Of a DNA stretch of 64,000 nt, positions 1-7,896 are shown piece by piece. The position numbers and the translations under genes are program-made. Numbering within the stretch: the stretch's first letter is position 1; every line of letters begins with the position of its first letter. Under the pieces are notes generated by a model. It made no database searches, had not been told where the DNA came from, and saw only the letters and a program-made list of their open reading frames with translations. Source of the DNA: Chlorobiota bacterium (GTDB lineage: Bacteria; Bacteroidota; Ignavibacteria; OLB7); assembly GCA_028287785.1 (NCBI GenBank), contig JAQBOZ010000027.1:248001-312000 (forward strand), in the 5' to 3' direction.

Positions 1-697
1 CGCACACGATTCGCTGATCATCGGGACTGAAGCCTCCGGGGAACGTTCCGTGACCGTAGCCCGACAAATATTCGTGAGTTCGCGGATCGAAGTTTTCCAG
101 GTAGTTATAGGGAAACGAATACCCAAGGAACTGGGTGCCGGCGTGATTGAACCAAGAGAGGTGCGACATCAGCACCCCTTCGAAGGGGCTCTTCAAGAAC
201 TCTCCGGTGGCAATCGACCAGAATTCAAGCCGGTACTTTGGCGCGTAGACCCAGATGGCGAGTGTGGAACCATCCTCCAGGACTCTGGCGTAGAATACGG
301 GACGATGGATCGGCACGTTGCGTAGCAGCATTCCCATGCGCCAGTCCCATACCTGGAACGTACTGTCAAATGCATCATAGGTGAGCACGGTGGAATCGCC
401 CGGCAGGAAGGCGGCCATGATGACATCGTGTTGTGGGCGATCATCGCGCTGTGGGCGATCGTCGTGATGTATGCGATTCAGCGCCCCCACCTGCACTCCG
501 GTTTCCGTATTCCAGATACGGGTCAGAGAATCGGAGCCCACGGTGACCACGTATCTGCCATCGTGCGACATGTCGATGTACTTCAGGCCGTCGACGGAAA
601 ACTTTGCCAGCAGTTCCGCTCGCTGCGCATGTGCCTGAGAGCAGAGCGCGAGCGCAAGCACCGCGACGGCACATTGAAGATGGAGTTTTAGCAGCAT
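1..697 (-). CDS. Secreted WD40-like repeat protein, N-terminal part (3' end outside window)
   Basis: An open frame runs from an ATG at 697 off the left edge, giving 232 residues without a stop. It begins with a signal peptide (MLLKLHLQCAVAVLALALCSQAHAQ, cleaved after AHA), so the product is exported. The next part reads like WD40/YVTN blades: KYIDMSHDGRYVVTVGSDS followed by TRIWNTETG, then FQVWDWRMG and LEFWSIATGEF, ending in GGFSPDDQRIV. Such beta-propellers are usually binding scaffolds; no partner is visible. A short near-duplicate (RDDRPQ/HDDRPQ, residues about 78-90) is encoded by two 18-bp repeats at about 430-466. The rest of the gene and its function are unknown. Confidence 0.75.
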   Translation of the reverse strand, partial: MLLKLHLQCAVAVLALALCSQAHAQRAELLAKFSVDGLKYIDMSHDGRYVVTVGSDSLTRIWNTETGVQVGALNRIHHDDRPQRDDRPQHDVIMAAFLPGDSTVLTYDAFDSTFQVWDWRMGMLLRNVPIHRPVFYARVLEDGSTLAIWVYAPKYRLEFWSIATGEFLKSPFEGVLMSHLSWFNHAGTQFLGYSFPYNYLENFDPRTHEYLSGYGHGTFPGGFSPDDQRIVC

Positions 698-1340
698 GGG
701 ATGTCGTTCAACTGGTTGCGCGATGTTGAGAATTGCCTGCCCTTCCCGGCCAATCCGACGGATGACCGTTCCTCCGCTAAGAGAAAATTCACCGAAGCCG
801 CACCGGAGCCAACCAGGGGACTTCACGCGAAGCAGTGACGATGGGAGGGATCGTTCCGGAGGTTGTTCAGCAAGAAGAACCCACGACGGGAAGATAGTTC
901 TCACATCCCCTTCTCCGATCGGGCGGAATAATCCTCAAGCTCCCCTCAAGCTCGGGATAGCGATCGTATCTCCGGCCATTGGCAGTACACGGTGCCGAAC
1001 GGATAGCGAAAACATGAACGGTCACCATAGAAGGATGGAGGAGGGCAATGGAAAGTGCGGCGGCGCACGAAGCGGAGATGTCAGGCTCAAAGGCCGCCGT
1101 TGACTACTGCGTTTCCACGGAATGCGACATAGCGTTCGGGCTGTGTGGGGGAAATTTCACTTTTGGGCAACGAGGACAGATGGACGTGGTGCTCACGTAA
1201 GAAAGCGATTTTCGAGAAATGGCCGAATTATCGGCCGCACTATCTTTACCGCCCGATGGCTCCCGATCACTGGCTTTCTTTCTGCTCTTAATTCCTGATT
1301 GGGCACCACATCGGAACCTGCCAATAAAAATGCGACACCA
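698..1340. other. Intergenic stretch, no supported gene
   Basis: Upstream of the WD40-like gene and downstream of the IS3-type transposase. Short open frames occur on both strands, but their predicted proteins are Arg/Ser/Pro-rich, with no start-site signal or recognisable domain. I see no RNA gene or clear terminator. Confidence 0.5.
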
Positions 1341-1347
1341 GTTGCGA

Positions 1348-2400
1348 TCAATTGAGACTCTCAGCGCCAGCCGCCACGACGATCGCAGACGGCTTGTTGA
1401 TCCACACCGCTGACGGTACCATGCCCGCCTTCGGCACCCCCTTCACAAATCGCTCTGGATAGCGCCGGTATGCCTCGGCAAGAACCTCGTTCCGACGACC
1501 CAGCATCTCCTCAGCATGCCCGTGATGCACCGATGACGGCGGCAACATCGCGATCCCGCTGTGACGATGCTCACCGTTGTACCAGCCGAAGAACACCCCA
1601 CCGAACAAACGAGCATCCTGGAGACTGCCGAAGCGCGATGGATACTCCGGCGAGTACTTCAACGTCCTGAACTGGCTCTCGGAGTACGGGTTGTCGTTCG
1701 AGCAATACGGTCGCGAATGACTCTTGCGCACCCCGAGCGCCGCCAGCAGCTCGGCCACATCCGTTGATCGCATCGCGTTGCCACGGTCGGCATGGATCGT
1801 CAACTCGCCCGGCCGGATCCCCTGACGATCGCAGGTGACATCAATGAGCCGACGTGCCAGGGTCTTGCTTTCGCGATCGAAGACCGCCCAGCCGACGACG
1901 TAGCGGCTGTACAGATCGAGGATCACATACAGGTGATACCACGTCCCGGCGACCGGTCCCTTCAGCTTTGTTATGTCCCACGACCAGACCTGATTCGGTC
2001 GTGTGGCCAGCAACTCCGGTGCGCCATAGACCGGGTGCCGTCGCTGCTGGCGTCGCTCGCGGAGGGGGCGATCAGCCCCCAACACGCGGTAGAACGTGCG
2101 TTCGCTGGCCAGATAGACCCCATCGTCGAGCAGGGGGGCGATCGCGTGCGCTGGCGATCGGTCGATGAACCGATTACTGCTCATCGTCACGATGATCTCG
2201 GCGCTCAACGCCCAGTGATGTCGTGCGCCACGGCGTACCCCGCGGATCGACTGAGCATCATCGCCGCTGACGGCAGCCGAGGCGCCACCGCACGATAGAA
2301 CCACGCGCGCGGCACCTGCACGGCGCGACAGGCCGAGGCAACCCCGCTGCTCTTGGCCAATCCCCGGATCGCTACGACGAGCCGGTCTCTGCGATCTCGT
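1348..2400 (-). pseudogene. IS3-family OrfB transposase (DDE), frameshifted
   Basis: The open part (2,304-1,348) carries the IS3 catalytic core: D110 in VWSWDITKLKG, D173 in IHADRGN and E209 in NPYSESQF, with the D(35)E spacing usual for IS3. It also has the usual C-terminal GVPKAG...AVWIN end. The N-terminal OrfB segment (LVVAIRGLAKSSGVASACRAVQVPRAWFYR) lies in a different frame and stops at a TGA near 2,210. One frameshift between about 2,210 and 2,300 therefore separates the N-terminal DNA-binding part from the catalytic domain. Programmed frameshifting at this internal position is not expected for the family, so I read it as mutational decay. Confidence 0.75.
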
Positions 2401-2415
2401 CGTCGGAGAGGCTTA

Positions 2416-2784
2416 TCAGCCGCGATATTTTTTTTGTACTGCGATGATCAGCTCTGCCTGCTCCAGCTTCCGCAGCAGCCACTGGTTCTCCCGCTTGAGG
2501 CGCTCGACCTCCTTCTTCATCGGTGTCAGTGGCGACGGCTTCACCCCCGGCTGCCTGGCCGCTCCTCCCGATGCTGCCTGCGATCGCCAGTTGCGGATCA
2601 TCGACATGTAGATCCCTTCACGTCGCAGGATCGCCCCGACGCCTCCGTGAGGAGCTGCATCGATCTCTGCCAGGATGCCCCGTTTATACTCCGCGTTATA
2701 GACTTGGCGTCCGGCCGGCTCTCGAACTTCGATTGCCGCAGGCGCATCAATCGCGGCCCCGCGCGGTGTCTTTTCCTTGCTCAT
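2416..2784 (-). CDS. IS3-family OrfA
   Basis: Predicted 122 residues from ATG 2,784 (MSKEKTPRG); an ATG at 2,829 is also open. It contains the OrfA helix-turn-helix region (YNAEYKRGILAEIDAAPHGGVGAILRREGIYMSMIRNWRSQ) and a C-terminal heptad-rich helix (MKKEVERLKRENQWLLRKLEQAELIIAVQKK) that serves for multimerisation in this family. The frame ends after VQKKYRG, straight after a run of eight A. A one-base slip back there gives VQKKISRLISLSDDEIAETGSS, closer to normal OrfA ends, so the A-run is either a slippery site or a one-base change. Its neighbour orfB is broken. Confidence 0.75.
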   Translation of the reverse strand: MSKEKTPRGAAIDAPAAIEVREPAGRQVYNAEYKRGILAEIDAAPHGGVGAILRREGIYMSMIRNWRSQAASGGAARQPGVKPSPLTPMKKEVERLKRENQWLLRKLEQAELIIAVQKKYRG

Positions 2785-2867
2785 ACATTCCTCTCTGGTG
2801 ATGCCCTCGGTAGCTTCAATTCCACTCATCGATCTGTCGTAGATAAGATAGGCAGAGAGGGAGGCTG

Positions 2868-2912
2868 GTTAACTCGCATACTTTATAGATTACTTTTTGA
2901 GGGACAAGACAA
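2868..2912 (-). mobile_element. Fragment of the right end of the second IS3 type (copy B)
   Basis: The minus-strand sequence begins TGTCTTGTCCCTCAAAAAGT and aligns with the right end of the intact element at 6,661-7,896 (TGACCTGCCCCCCGAAAAGT...) over about 44 bases with roughly a dozen differences. It abuts the right end of copy A, so either the two IS types share related ends or one inserted next to a decayed copy of the other. Confidence 0.45.
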
Positions 2913-3007
2913 CATCAGGATCTTATCCCGGCAACATTGAGGCTTGAGAAAATATATTTCCGTCGGATCCGGTAATAGCTTGATATTATCGTATGCAGGA
3001 CTTATGA

Positions 3008-3658
3008 TTGCCACCGTTCCCAACAGAACTCCTGTCTCGTTTTTTTTCATTTAATCTATTATCTATTATGGGCTGCTCATGTAATGCTCCCGACACCATA
3101 ACAAGCTGGATCGACTGGTCAAACACTGAACCGCAGAATCCGCTTGATCTGATTGCTAATGCCACACTCAATGGAACCCAGGGTGTGTTTGCGCGAAGCT
3201 CTAACTTCTGGAATCCATCGTCATGGTATTCCGGTGGAAATCCATTCACACTTGCAAGTGTGCCGTTCTGCGTTGCTCTCGGCACTGATAGTCAGCAGAA
3301 AATTGCGGACGCTGCCCAATGGAACATGCAGCACACGACTGCAAACCTTACCGTTGCACCGCCACTACGAAAGGTGATTTTTCTTCGTGGCGGTTTGGAT
3401 TGGGAAATGCACATTCCATTGAGTTTTGGAGCATCGACATATATAACAGCCGAACTCAGCTTTCGGGATAATGCCGGTACACGAGGAGACAACCAGGGGA
3501 CAGTGCCGGTTATTTCTTTTTCTTCAGCAAGTTATACGGGGAATAACTCATTAAACGTAACGTTGAAGAATATCGGTCATACAGTCATGGGGCTTGTGGT
3601 GAAGGACAATTCAGGAAACTGGAGTATGTACGAGTCAGAATGGATTATTGTTCCGTAA
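3008..3658 (+). CDS. Hypothetical protein in AT-rich island
   Basis: 216 residues if the TTG at 3,008 is used; the first ATG is at 3,068 (MGCSCNAPDTI). I do not recognise the family. Codon and base use are clearly more AT-rich than in the surrounding genome, pointing to horizontal origin. The segment LLSIMGC could be a lipobox if translation starts upstream, but its n-region lacks a classical charged start, so export is uncertain. The C-terminal half (about residues 120-216) is rich in short alternating hydrophobic stretches ending FYESEWIIVP-like, compatible with a beta-sandwich. No catalytic motif is visible. It sits in the island between two IS elements. Confidence 0.5.
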   Translation: MPPFPTELLSRFFSFNLLSIMGCSCNAPDTITSWIDWSNTEPQNPLDLIANATLNGTQGVFARSSNFWNPSSWYSGGNPFTLASVPFCVALGTDSQQKIADAAQWNMQHTTANLTVAPPLRKVIFLRGGLDWEMHIPLSFGASTYITAELSFRDNAGTRGDNQGTVPVISFSSASYTGNNSLNVTLKNIGHTVMGLVVKDNSGNWSMYESEWIIVP

Positions 3659-3796
3659 GGTGCGCTAGAGCGAAGTATGAAATATTTAGATCAAAAATCG
3701 CCACAAAGGTCTTTTGTGGTAAGGCTAATATATCGCTATGGATCATTACGCGCATCTCGCAACTCGAGATAGTCAATTCTGATTCAATCTCAACGA

Positions 3797-4012
3797 TTGA
3801 AGTTTATAACACGCTCTAGAGCGTGTTATAAACTGTTTCGCTCAAAGACGACTGTGAAAGACGCGATTCGAATCTATACTGATAAACATTCTTGCTACTC
3901 GGACGAGCCGAAACAGGTGAGTGTTGCAAAGAATGGAAATTCATTTTTAACAGTACGAGAGGCTATTGCCTCTTGTACTGCCAAATGCAAACTCTTATAT
4001 CAACTGGGATGA
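3797..4012 (+). CDS. Possible small ORF preceding the PLA2-like gene
   Basis: 71 residues from a TTG at 3,797; the frame ends three bases before the ATG of the 437-residue gene, as expected for an operon leader gene. There is no recognisable domain; it is Lys/Cys-containing. The first codons are inside a perfect palindrome, which makes this start unlikely; a downstream start or no protein at all is possible. Listed for completeness with low confidence. Confidence 0.2.
   Translation: MKFITRSRACYKLFRSKTTVKDAIRIYTDKHSCYSDEPKQVSVAKNGNSFLTVREAIASCTAKCKLLYQLG
3801..3834. repeat. Perfect 34-bp palindrome
   Basis: The left arm AGTTTATAACACGCTCT is followed directly by its exact reverse complement, centred on CTAG. 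It lies upstream of the 437-residue gene at 4,016. It could be two abutting IS ends, a protein-binding site or a hairpin in the leader RNA. I cannot decide which from the sequence. Confidence 0.85.
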
Positions 4013-4015
4013 TAT

Positions 4016-5329
4016 ATGAATTATAATAATATTAGCAAATTTAATTTTGGAGATGTCCGTTTCGGAATCGTCACGACATCAAGAAATTCTGTGCAAAACT
4101 TAAGTGCCATGATGAATACAGCACAGGTGTTGGGTAACAACTCATTCCCTTCAGTTGGCTCTCAAAATGTAAATGATGGTGCTTTGAGATGGAAGAGCCC
4201 CCCTGTACTGGGAACAATTGCTTCCAATTCAATCGGAGATAATGTTAAGCGGCAGTTGAAGGATGCTGCTATATCGAAGGGTGTGATAAATTGGATTGAG
4301 AATGTGGACCTCGCAAGTAACGAGGGGGATTTGAGGAATATGCTCAACAATGACAACATACACTTCGGTAAAGTGGGATATGAAGTATGGATAGATATTG
4401 GCAGTACAAGGAAATCCACCTCTTCTCCAACTACTCCAGTAATTGTAAATAACAGTGAGGCTGCGTCTATTAGATTCGAATACTCAAATGGTATAGTTGA
4501 GTCGGTAACCAGCGTTGTCGAAGATGATGGTGGTGTTAGAGTCGTTATATCCGATTTGACAAGAAATAGGGATTGGGTTAATGTCCGCTATAGAAAATCT
4601 ATGAGAAATTCGGGTTGGGAGTTGGAGGTCAATCAGGAATTTTCTGATGACGTAGTACCGTCAAGTACGACGTTGACTGAGTTCTGTATTGCAACTTGGT
4701 CATCATACTATGTACAACGAGCGCGCGCTGCGCAGTTGATAGCTGAATCGGAATTTAGAGATGATGCTAAAGATGGTAAAAAAAATGAGGGTCGTAGTTT
4801 GCAGGCTTCCCAAGGCTGCTCTTGCTGTATCGCACATGATATGGTCTGTACGGATCCATTTCATTCGGGCGCGCTTGTGGTTAAAGTGCAAATCCCAGGG
4901 CGAGGCTGGCGAGTGGTCGATTTAAAAAGTTGTTGTGTCCGGCATGATTCGGGCTACTTTTGCGCAGAGGAACTCGTTTCAAAATTGACGGTAGATTTGG
5001 CGCTTTCATTGTGTGTAATGGCCAAGGTCATGCAGCTGTTTGTAAATGAAACGCCATGGTATTTTGGTGGAGTAGTTACTGGCGCGATTCTAGGTGCCGC
5101 ATGGGGAGCTCTCATAGCAGCATTTTTTCTTACAGCCGTAACTTTCGCTCTTTCTTTTAGGACTTCTATCTTCGGTTGGTTCGGAGCAAATCGTAAGTGT
5201 TGTGCATGTGGAGGAAAGCAGCCTACATTCAGAAGTAACTGTAGAAGCGATACTCCAGAAGAGAGAGAGCAAACCAGACTAGATGAAGCAAATAAAACAA
5301 ATTATATATGTGGAGTTCCGTGTAGGTAA
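4016..5329 (+). CDS. Protein with phospholipase-A2-like HD motif and C-terminal hydrophobic hairpin
   Basis: 437 residues from ATG 4,016, preceded by GGGATGAT. Residues 1-260 match nothing I know. Around residue 305 the sequence SCCVRHDSGYFCAEEL appears (H310, D311), followed by LTVDLALSLC. This resembles the secreted phospholipase A2 active site (C-C-x-x-H-D...Y, then a helix with D and C), where His-Asp activates water; here G replaces the usual second Cys after HD. Cys pairs occur before (CSCC, about 270) and after (CCACGG, about 398). Residues about 343-380 form two hydrophobic segments (FGGVVTGAILGAAWGALIAAFFLTAVTFAL) suitable for membrane insertion. It is AT-rich, island-located and has no signal peptide. 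An effector or toxin role is inference only. Confidence 0.5.
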   Translation: MNYNNISKFNFGDVRFGIVTTSRNSVQNLSAMMNTAQVLGNNSFPSVGSQNVNDGALRWKSPPVLGTIASNSIGDNVKRQLKDAAISKGVINWIENVDLASNEGDLRNMLNNDNIHFGKVGYEVWIDIGSTRKSTSSPTTPVIVNNSEAASIRFEYSNGIVESVTSVVEDDGGVRVVISDLTRNRDWVNVRYRKSMRNSGWELEVNQEFSDDVVPSSTTLTEFCIATWSSYYVQRARAAQLIAESEFRDDAKDGKKNEGRSLQASQGCSCCIAHDMVCTDPFHSGALVVKVQIPGRGWRVVDLKSCCVRHDSGYFCAEELVSKLTVDLALSLCVMAKVMQLFVNETPWYFGGVVTGAILGAAWGALIAAFFLTAVTFALSFRTSIFGWFGANRKCCACGGKQPTFRSNCRSDTPEEREQTRLDEANKTNYICGVPCR

Positions 5330-5746
5330 TTCCGGCTATCATTGTTCATGTTTTGAATGGCATTGTTGTATGAAGGATAGGCTCATTCCGCTCAAGTTCG
5401 ACGATCTCACCATCGGAGGAGGCTGGAAGGTCCAAATCCGAGGCCCTTGGGCTTAGAAAGCCCATAAAGATGCTTTAGAGTGCGTCTTAAAAGGTTCGGT
5501 CGGCATCGGTAACTTGCGGTATGAGCTGCCAATTCCACCCAAGCGACTGATCCGACTGAGAACGGGATAAACTTAAAGGTGCATCACCCACTCAATTGGG
5601 TGATGCACCATAATTGCTTTTAAGACTTCCTTTTAAATCACGCCTTATTCATGTAATAAGGCTATTTTGAATGGGCGCAACTTAGAACGAAGAGCTGAAC
5701 GTTTAGCTTTTTGATTCGTATTGCTGATTGCAAGTTAGGAGATTAT
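5330..5746. other. Intergenic, with hairpin and possible IS/MITE relic
   Basis: No gene seen. GTCTTAAAAG near 5,492 and its complement CTTTTAAGAC near 5,616 are inverted around a strong hairpin, as in a small non-autonomous element. The sequence TGAGCTGCCAATTCCACCC also looks like a transposase-gene relic, but I cannot prove it. Confidence 0.35.
5578..5618 (+). terminator. Strong hairpin, probable terminator
   Basis: GGTGCATCACCCA, a 6-base loop, then TGGGTGATGCACC: a perfect 13-bp stem, followed by ATAATTGCTTTT. It lies downstream of the PLA2-like gene and upstream of the outer-membrane barrel gene. The distance from the upstream stop (about 250 bases) leaves its client gene uncertain. Confidence 0.6.
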
Positions 5747-6487
5747 ATGCCTAGGTCGTTTTGCCTAGTTAAACTATTGCTCGGTATTCTGTTAACGTAT
5801 CTTCCAGCTAGCTCTCAAGATTCTGCTCGACACAGGGGAGTGTTTAGTGTGAACGGGTCGGTGGGCCAGCTTGAGGCCCAGCTGGGAGCAATGAATGGTG
5901 GGATGTATGCATTTGAAGAAGATATTGTAGGAAGAGGTTGGCTGAGGACATACCCTTTTAATATTTTTGAATATGTGGGCGTCGGCGCTCAGATTGGCTA
6001 TCGCCTTATGGATAGCAGGTTCGGTCTGCTACTGAGCTATACATGGAGCCAGCATTCTGATTTTCTGGATAAGGATACAGTCTTTCTGACCTTCGAGACA
6101 TTTACCCTGGGAGGGGATTACTGTATTGGAGATCAGCGCGACCATTGGAATCTATTCCTGAAAGCTGGAGGAAATATTAGTGTATTCAATGGCAGAACCA
6201 AGTCTCAGCTGTTTCCGGATACGTTGTATCGCGTCATGAATCCGGCTGTTCGTGTTGGATTGGAGACGGAAGTAGGTGGGAGGTATAATTTTATAGGGAT
6301 TCCTCTTGCGATTGAGATAGGATTCAATTACACAAATGCAAATATCATCGGGAGTCGTTTTGAACGGACATCAATAGGGCTCATCGGAAGCGAACTGAAT
6401 GATGGGCCTAATCCTGATGATCCGAGTGATAGGAAACGAGTAATCGCAACCCTAATTTTTAAATCTGGTATTCGCATCTGGATCTAG
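5747..6487 (+). CDS. Predicted outer-membrane beta-barrel protein
   Basis: 246 residues from ATG 5,747, chosen because TTAGGA lies just upstream and the product then starts with a signal peptide (MPRSFCLVKLLLGILLTYLPASSQ). The rest is an alternation of short amphipathic strands rich in Gly, Tyr and Phe (for example GVGAQIGYRL, FGLLLSYTWSQ, WNLFLKAGGNISVF, IPLAIEIGFNYTN) and ends with an aromatic residue-containing strand (FKSGIRIWI), as in outer-membrane barrels of Bacteroidota. The exact family and ligand are unknown. It is AT-rich like its left neighbours and is followed at 6,661 by an intact IS. Confidence 0.6.
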   Translation: MPRSFCLVKLLLGILLTYLPASSQDSARHRGVFSVNGSVGQLEAQLGAMNGGMYAFEEDIVGRGWLRTYPFNIFEYVGVGAQIGYRLMDSRFGLLLSYTWSQHSDFLDKDTVFLTFETFTLGGDYCIGDQRDHWNLFLKAGGNISVFNGRTKSQLFPDTLYRVMNPAVRVGLETEVGGRYNFIGIPLAIEIGFNYTNANIIGSRFERTSIGLIGSELNDGPNPDDPSDRKRVIATLIFKSGIRIWI

Positions 6488-6689
6488 ATATCGAATGTGC
6501 TGTCTTCCTGAAGTCCTTCTGTGCTGAGCCATTGTCGATCGACCGAAAGGGAGAGGAGAGCATTCTGATTTCGCATCCGGCGATGTGGATAGCACTATCG
6601 GCCTCGTTGCGCCAATGGATACCGAACACGGAGAATGGTCTGTTCTTACGCATGGCGTTCTGACCAGCCCCCGAAATATATACCAAAAG

Positions 6690-7556
6690 TTATGCGAGAG
6701 ATGTTGAGTTGATCTTGGCCGCCACCTGCTGCGCGAACACCGCCGGCGGCAGGTTCTTCAGCGCACTGTGCGGCCGATGATGATTGTACTGCCGCCGGTA
6801 TTCTTCCACCAAAACGATCGCTTCGGCCAGACTGTCAAACATCTTCATCGATAAGAGCTCGTCGCGCAGCTTGCCATTGAAGCTCTCGATAAATCCATTT
6901 TGCCACGGCGAGCCGGAATCGATATATAGCGTCTGGATCCCGCACGCCTTCATCCATTGCTTGACGGCTCCGGCGATGAACTCCGGACCATTGTCCGATC
7001 GAACATGCTTCGGAGCACCACGTTCGTTGACCACCATTGCCAGCGCGTCGATCACATCGCGCGCCGTCATGCTTCGGCGTACCACGATCGCCAGCGACTC
7101 TCTGGTATACTCGTCGATCATCGTCAACAACCGCAGCTGCCGCTCGTCGCTGGTGCGGTCGGCAACGAAGTCATAGCTCCAGACATCATTGGCATGTGCT
7201 GCCGGCCGACGATCAGACACCGTGCTGGCGCCCGCTCCGGCGATCCGCGATCGCTTCTGTCGTCTGGCCGGCACCCGCAGAGCCTCCTGGCGCCATAATC
7301 GTGCGATCGCCTTGCGGTTGACCGCCCAGCCCTCCACTCGCAGCATCGCATGCGCTCGACGATACCCCCAGCGCGGATGACGCACCGCGAACTCCCGCAG
7401 CCACTGCCGCAGCTTCTGTTCGCGATCGGTCGTCCGAGGACGATAGCGCTGCGTTGCACGGGCTTGTTCCAGCACCCGACAGGCTCGGCGTTGGCTCACT
7501 CCGATCTGCTGCTGGACCTGTTCAACGGCCCGTCGCCGTGCTGACGGACCTACCAT
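6690..7556 (-). CDS. IS3-family OrfB transposase (DDE integrase)
   Basis: 288 residues. The N-terminal HTH_21-type region (SQRRACRVLEQ...HPRWGYRRAHAMLR) is followed by the rve catalytic core with D129 (VWSYDFV), D188 (VRSDNGPEF) and E224 (NGFIESFNGKLRDE), giving the family's D(35)E spacing. The C-terminus YNHHRPHSALKNLPPAVFAQQ is typical of the IS407/IS51 group. It catalyses cutting and joining of the IS ends. It overlaps orfA by 7 bases, so it is probably expressed by coupling or programmed frameshifting. All key residues are present, so the element may be active. Confidence 0.92.
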   Translation of the reverse strand: MVGPSARRRAVEQVQQQIGVSQRRACRVLEQARATQRYRPRTTDREQKLRQWLREFAVRHPRWGYRRAHAMLRVEGWAVNRKAIARLWRQEALRVPARRQKRSRIAGAGASTVSDRRPAAHANDVWSYDFVADRTSDERQLRLLTMIDEYTRESLAIVVRRSMTARDVIDALAMVVNERGAPKHVRSDNGPEFIAGAVKQWMKACGIQTLYIDSGSPWQNGFIESFNGKLRDELLSMKMFDSLAEAIVLVEEYRRQYNHHRPHSALKNLPPAVFAQQVAAKINSTSLA

Positions 7557-7843
7557 GTTCCCTGCGCTACTTCCTTCAGGATGCTGTTGTCGATCGTCAA
7601 CTCGGCGACGATCTTCTTTAAACGCTGATTCTCCTTCTCCAGCTCCCTGGTTCGATGTGCCTCCGATGGCTGCATGCCCCCATACTTCCGCTTCCAGCGA
7701 TAGTAGCTCTGCGATCCGAAGCCAAGCTGCCGGCAGGCTTCGTCGACCGTGGCACCGCCAGTGAGCATCCGCTCAATCGAGCGCAGATGCGTGATAATCT
7801 CTTCGGTTGTATGACGCTTCTTCATGCGAATCTCCTTCCCCAA
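7550..7843 (-). CDS. IS3-family OrfA
   Basis: 97 residues from ATG 7,843, or 91 from the internal MKKRHTTEEI start. It has the helix-turn-helix of transposase family 8 (ATVDEACRQLGFGSQSYYRWKRKYGGM) followed by a leucine-zipper-like helix (RELEKENQRLKKIVAELTIDNSILKEV). It binds the IS ends and regulates or combines with OrfB. Ends with GTW, the usual kind of terminus in this group. Confidence 0.9.
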   Translation of the reverse strand: MGKEIRMKKRHTTEEIITHLRSIERMLTGGATVDEACRQLGFGSQSYYRWKRKYGGMQPSEAHRTRELEKENQRLKKIVAELTIDNSILKEVAQGTW

Positions 7844-7896
7844 TTGGGTATTGTTGACTCGTATAACTTATGGATTACTTTTCGGGGGGCAGGTCA

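Larger units (their letters stand above)
1340..2865 (-). mobile_element. IS3-family insertion sequence (copy A), damaged
   Basis: Carries an orfA (helix-turn-helix plus leucine-zipper-like protein) and an orfB (DDE integrase) in the order and overlap typical of IS3. A second, partial copy at about 12,241-12,630 matches the right part up to the sequence GGCAGAGAGGG and then diverges, so the right end is near 2,865. The left end is not clear. orfB is frameshifted, so this copy is probably inactive by itself. Immediately right of it (2,868-2,912) is a fragment resembling the end of the other IS type in this window. Confidence 0.75.
6661..7896 (-). mobile_element. IS3-family insertion sequence (copy B, IS407/IS51-like), apparently intact
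   Basis: A 1,236-bp element with two overlapping open frames and imperfect terminal inverted repeats: the left end reads TGACCAGCCCCCGAAATATA and the right end, reverse complemented, TGACCTGCCCCCCGAAAAGT. Similarity continues inward (AAAAGTTATGCGAG against ATAAGTTATACGAG). No flanking duplication is obvious (GTTC on the left, AACA on the right). A left-end fragment of the same element lies at 14,120-14,328 and a right-end-like fragment at 2,868-2,912. Confidence 0.9.

Noticed and set aside
1792-2298. 168-codon plus-strand frame opposite the transposase
   Set aside because: Shadow of orfB of the IS3 element.
6661-7896. Target-site duplication at the intact IS
   Set aside because: The flanks GTTC and AACA do not match, so no duplication can be claimed.
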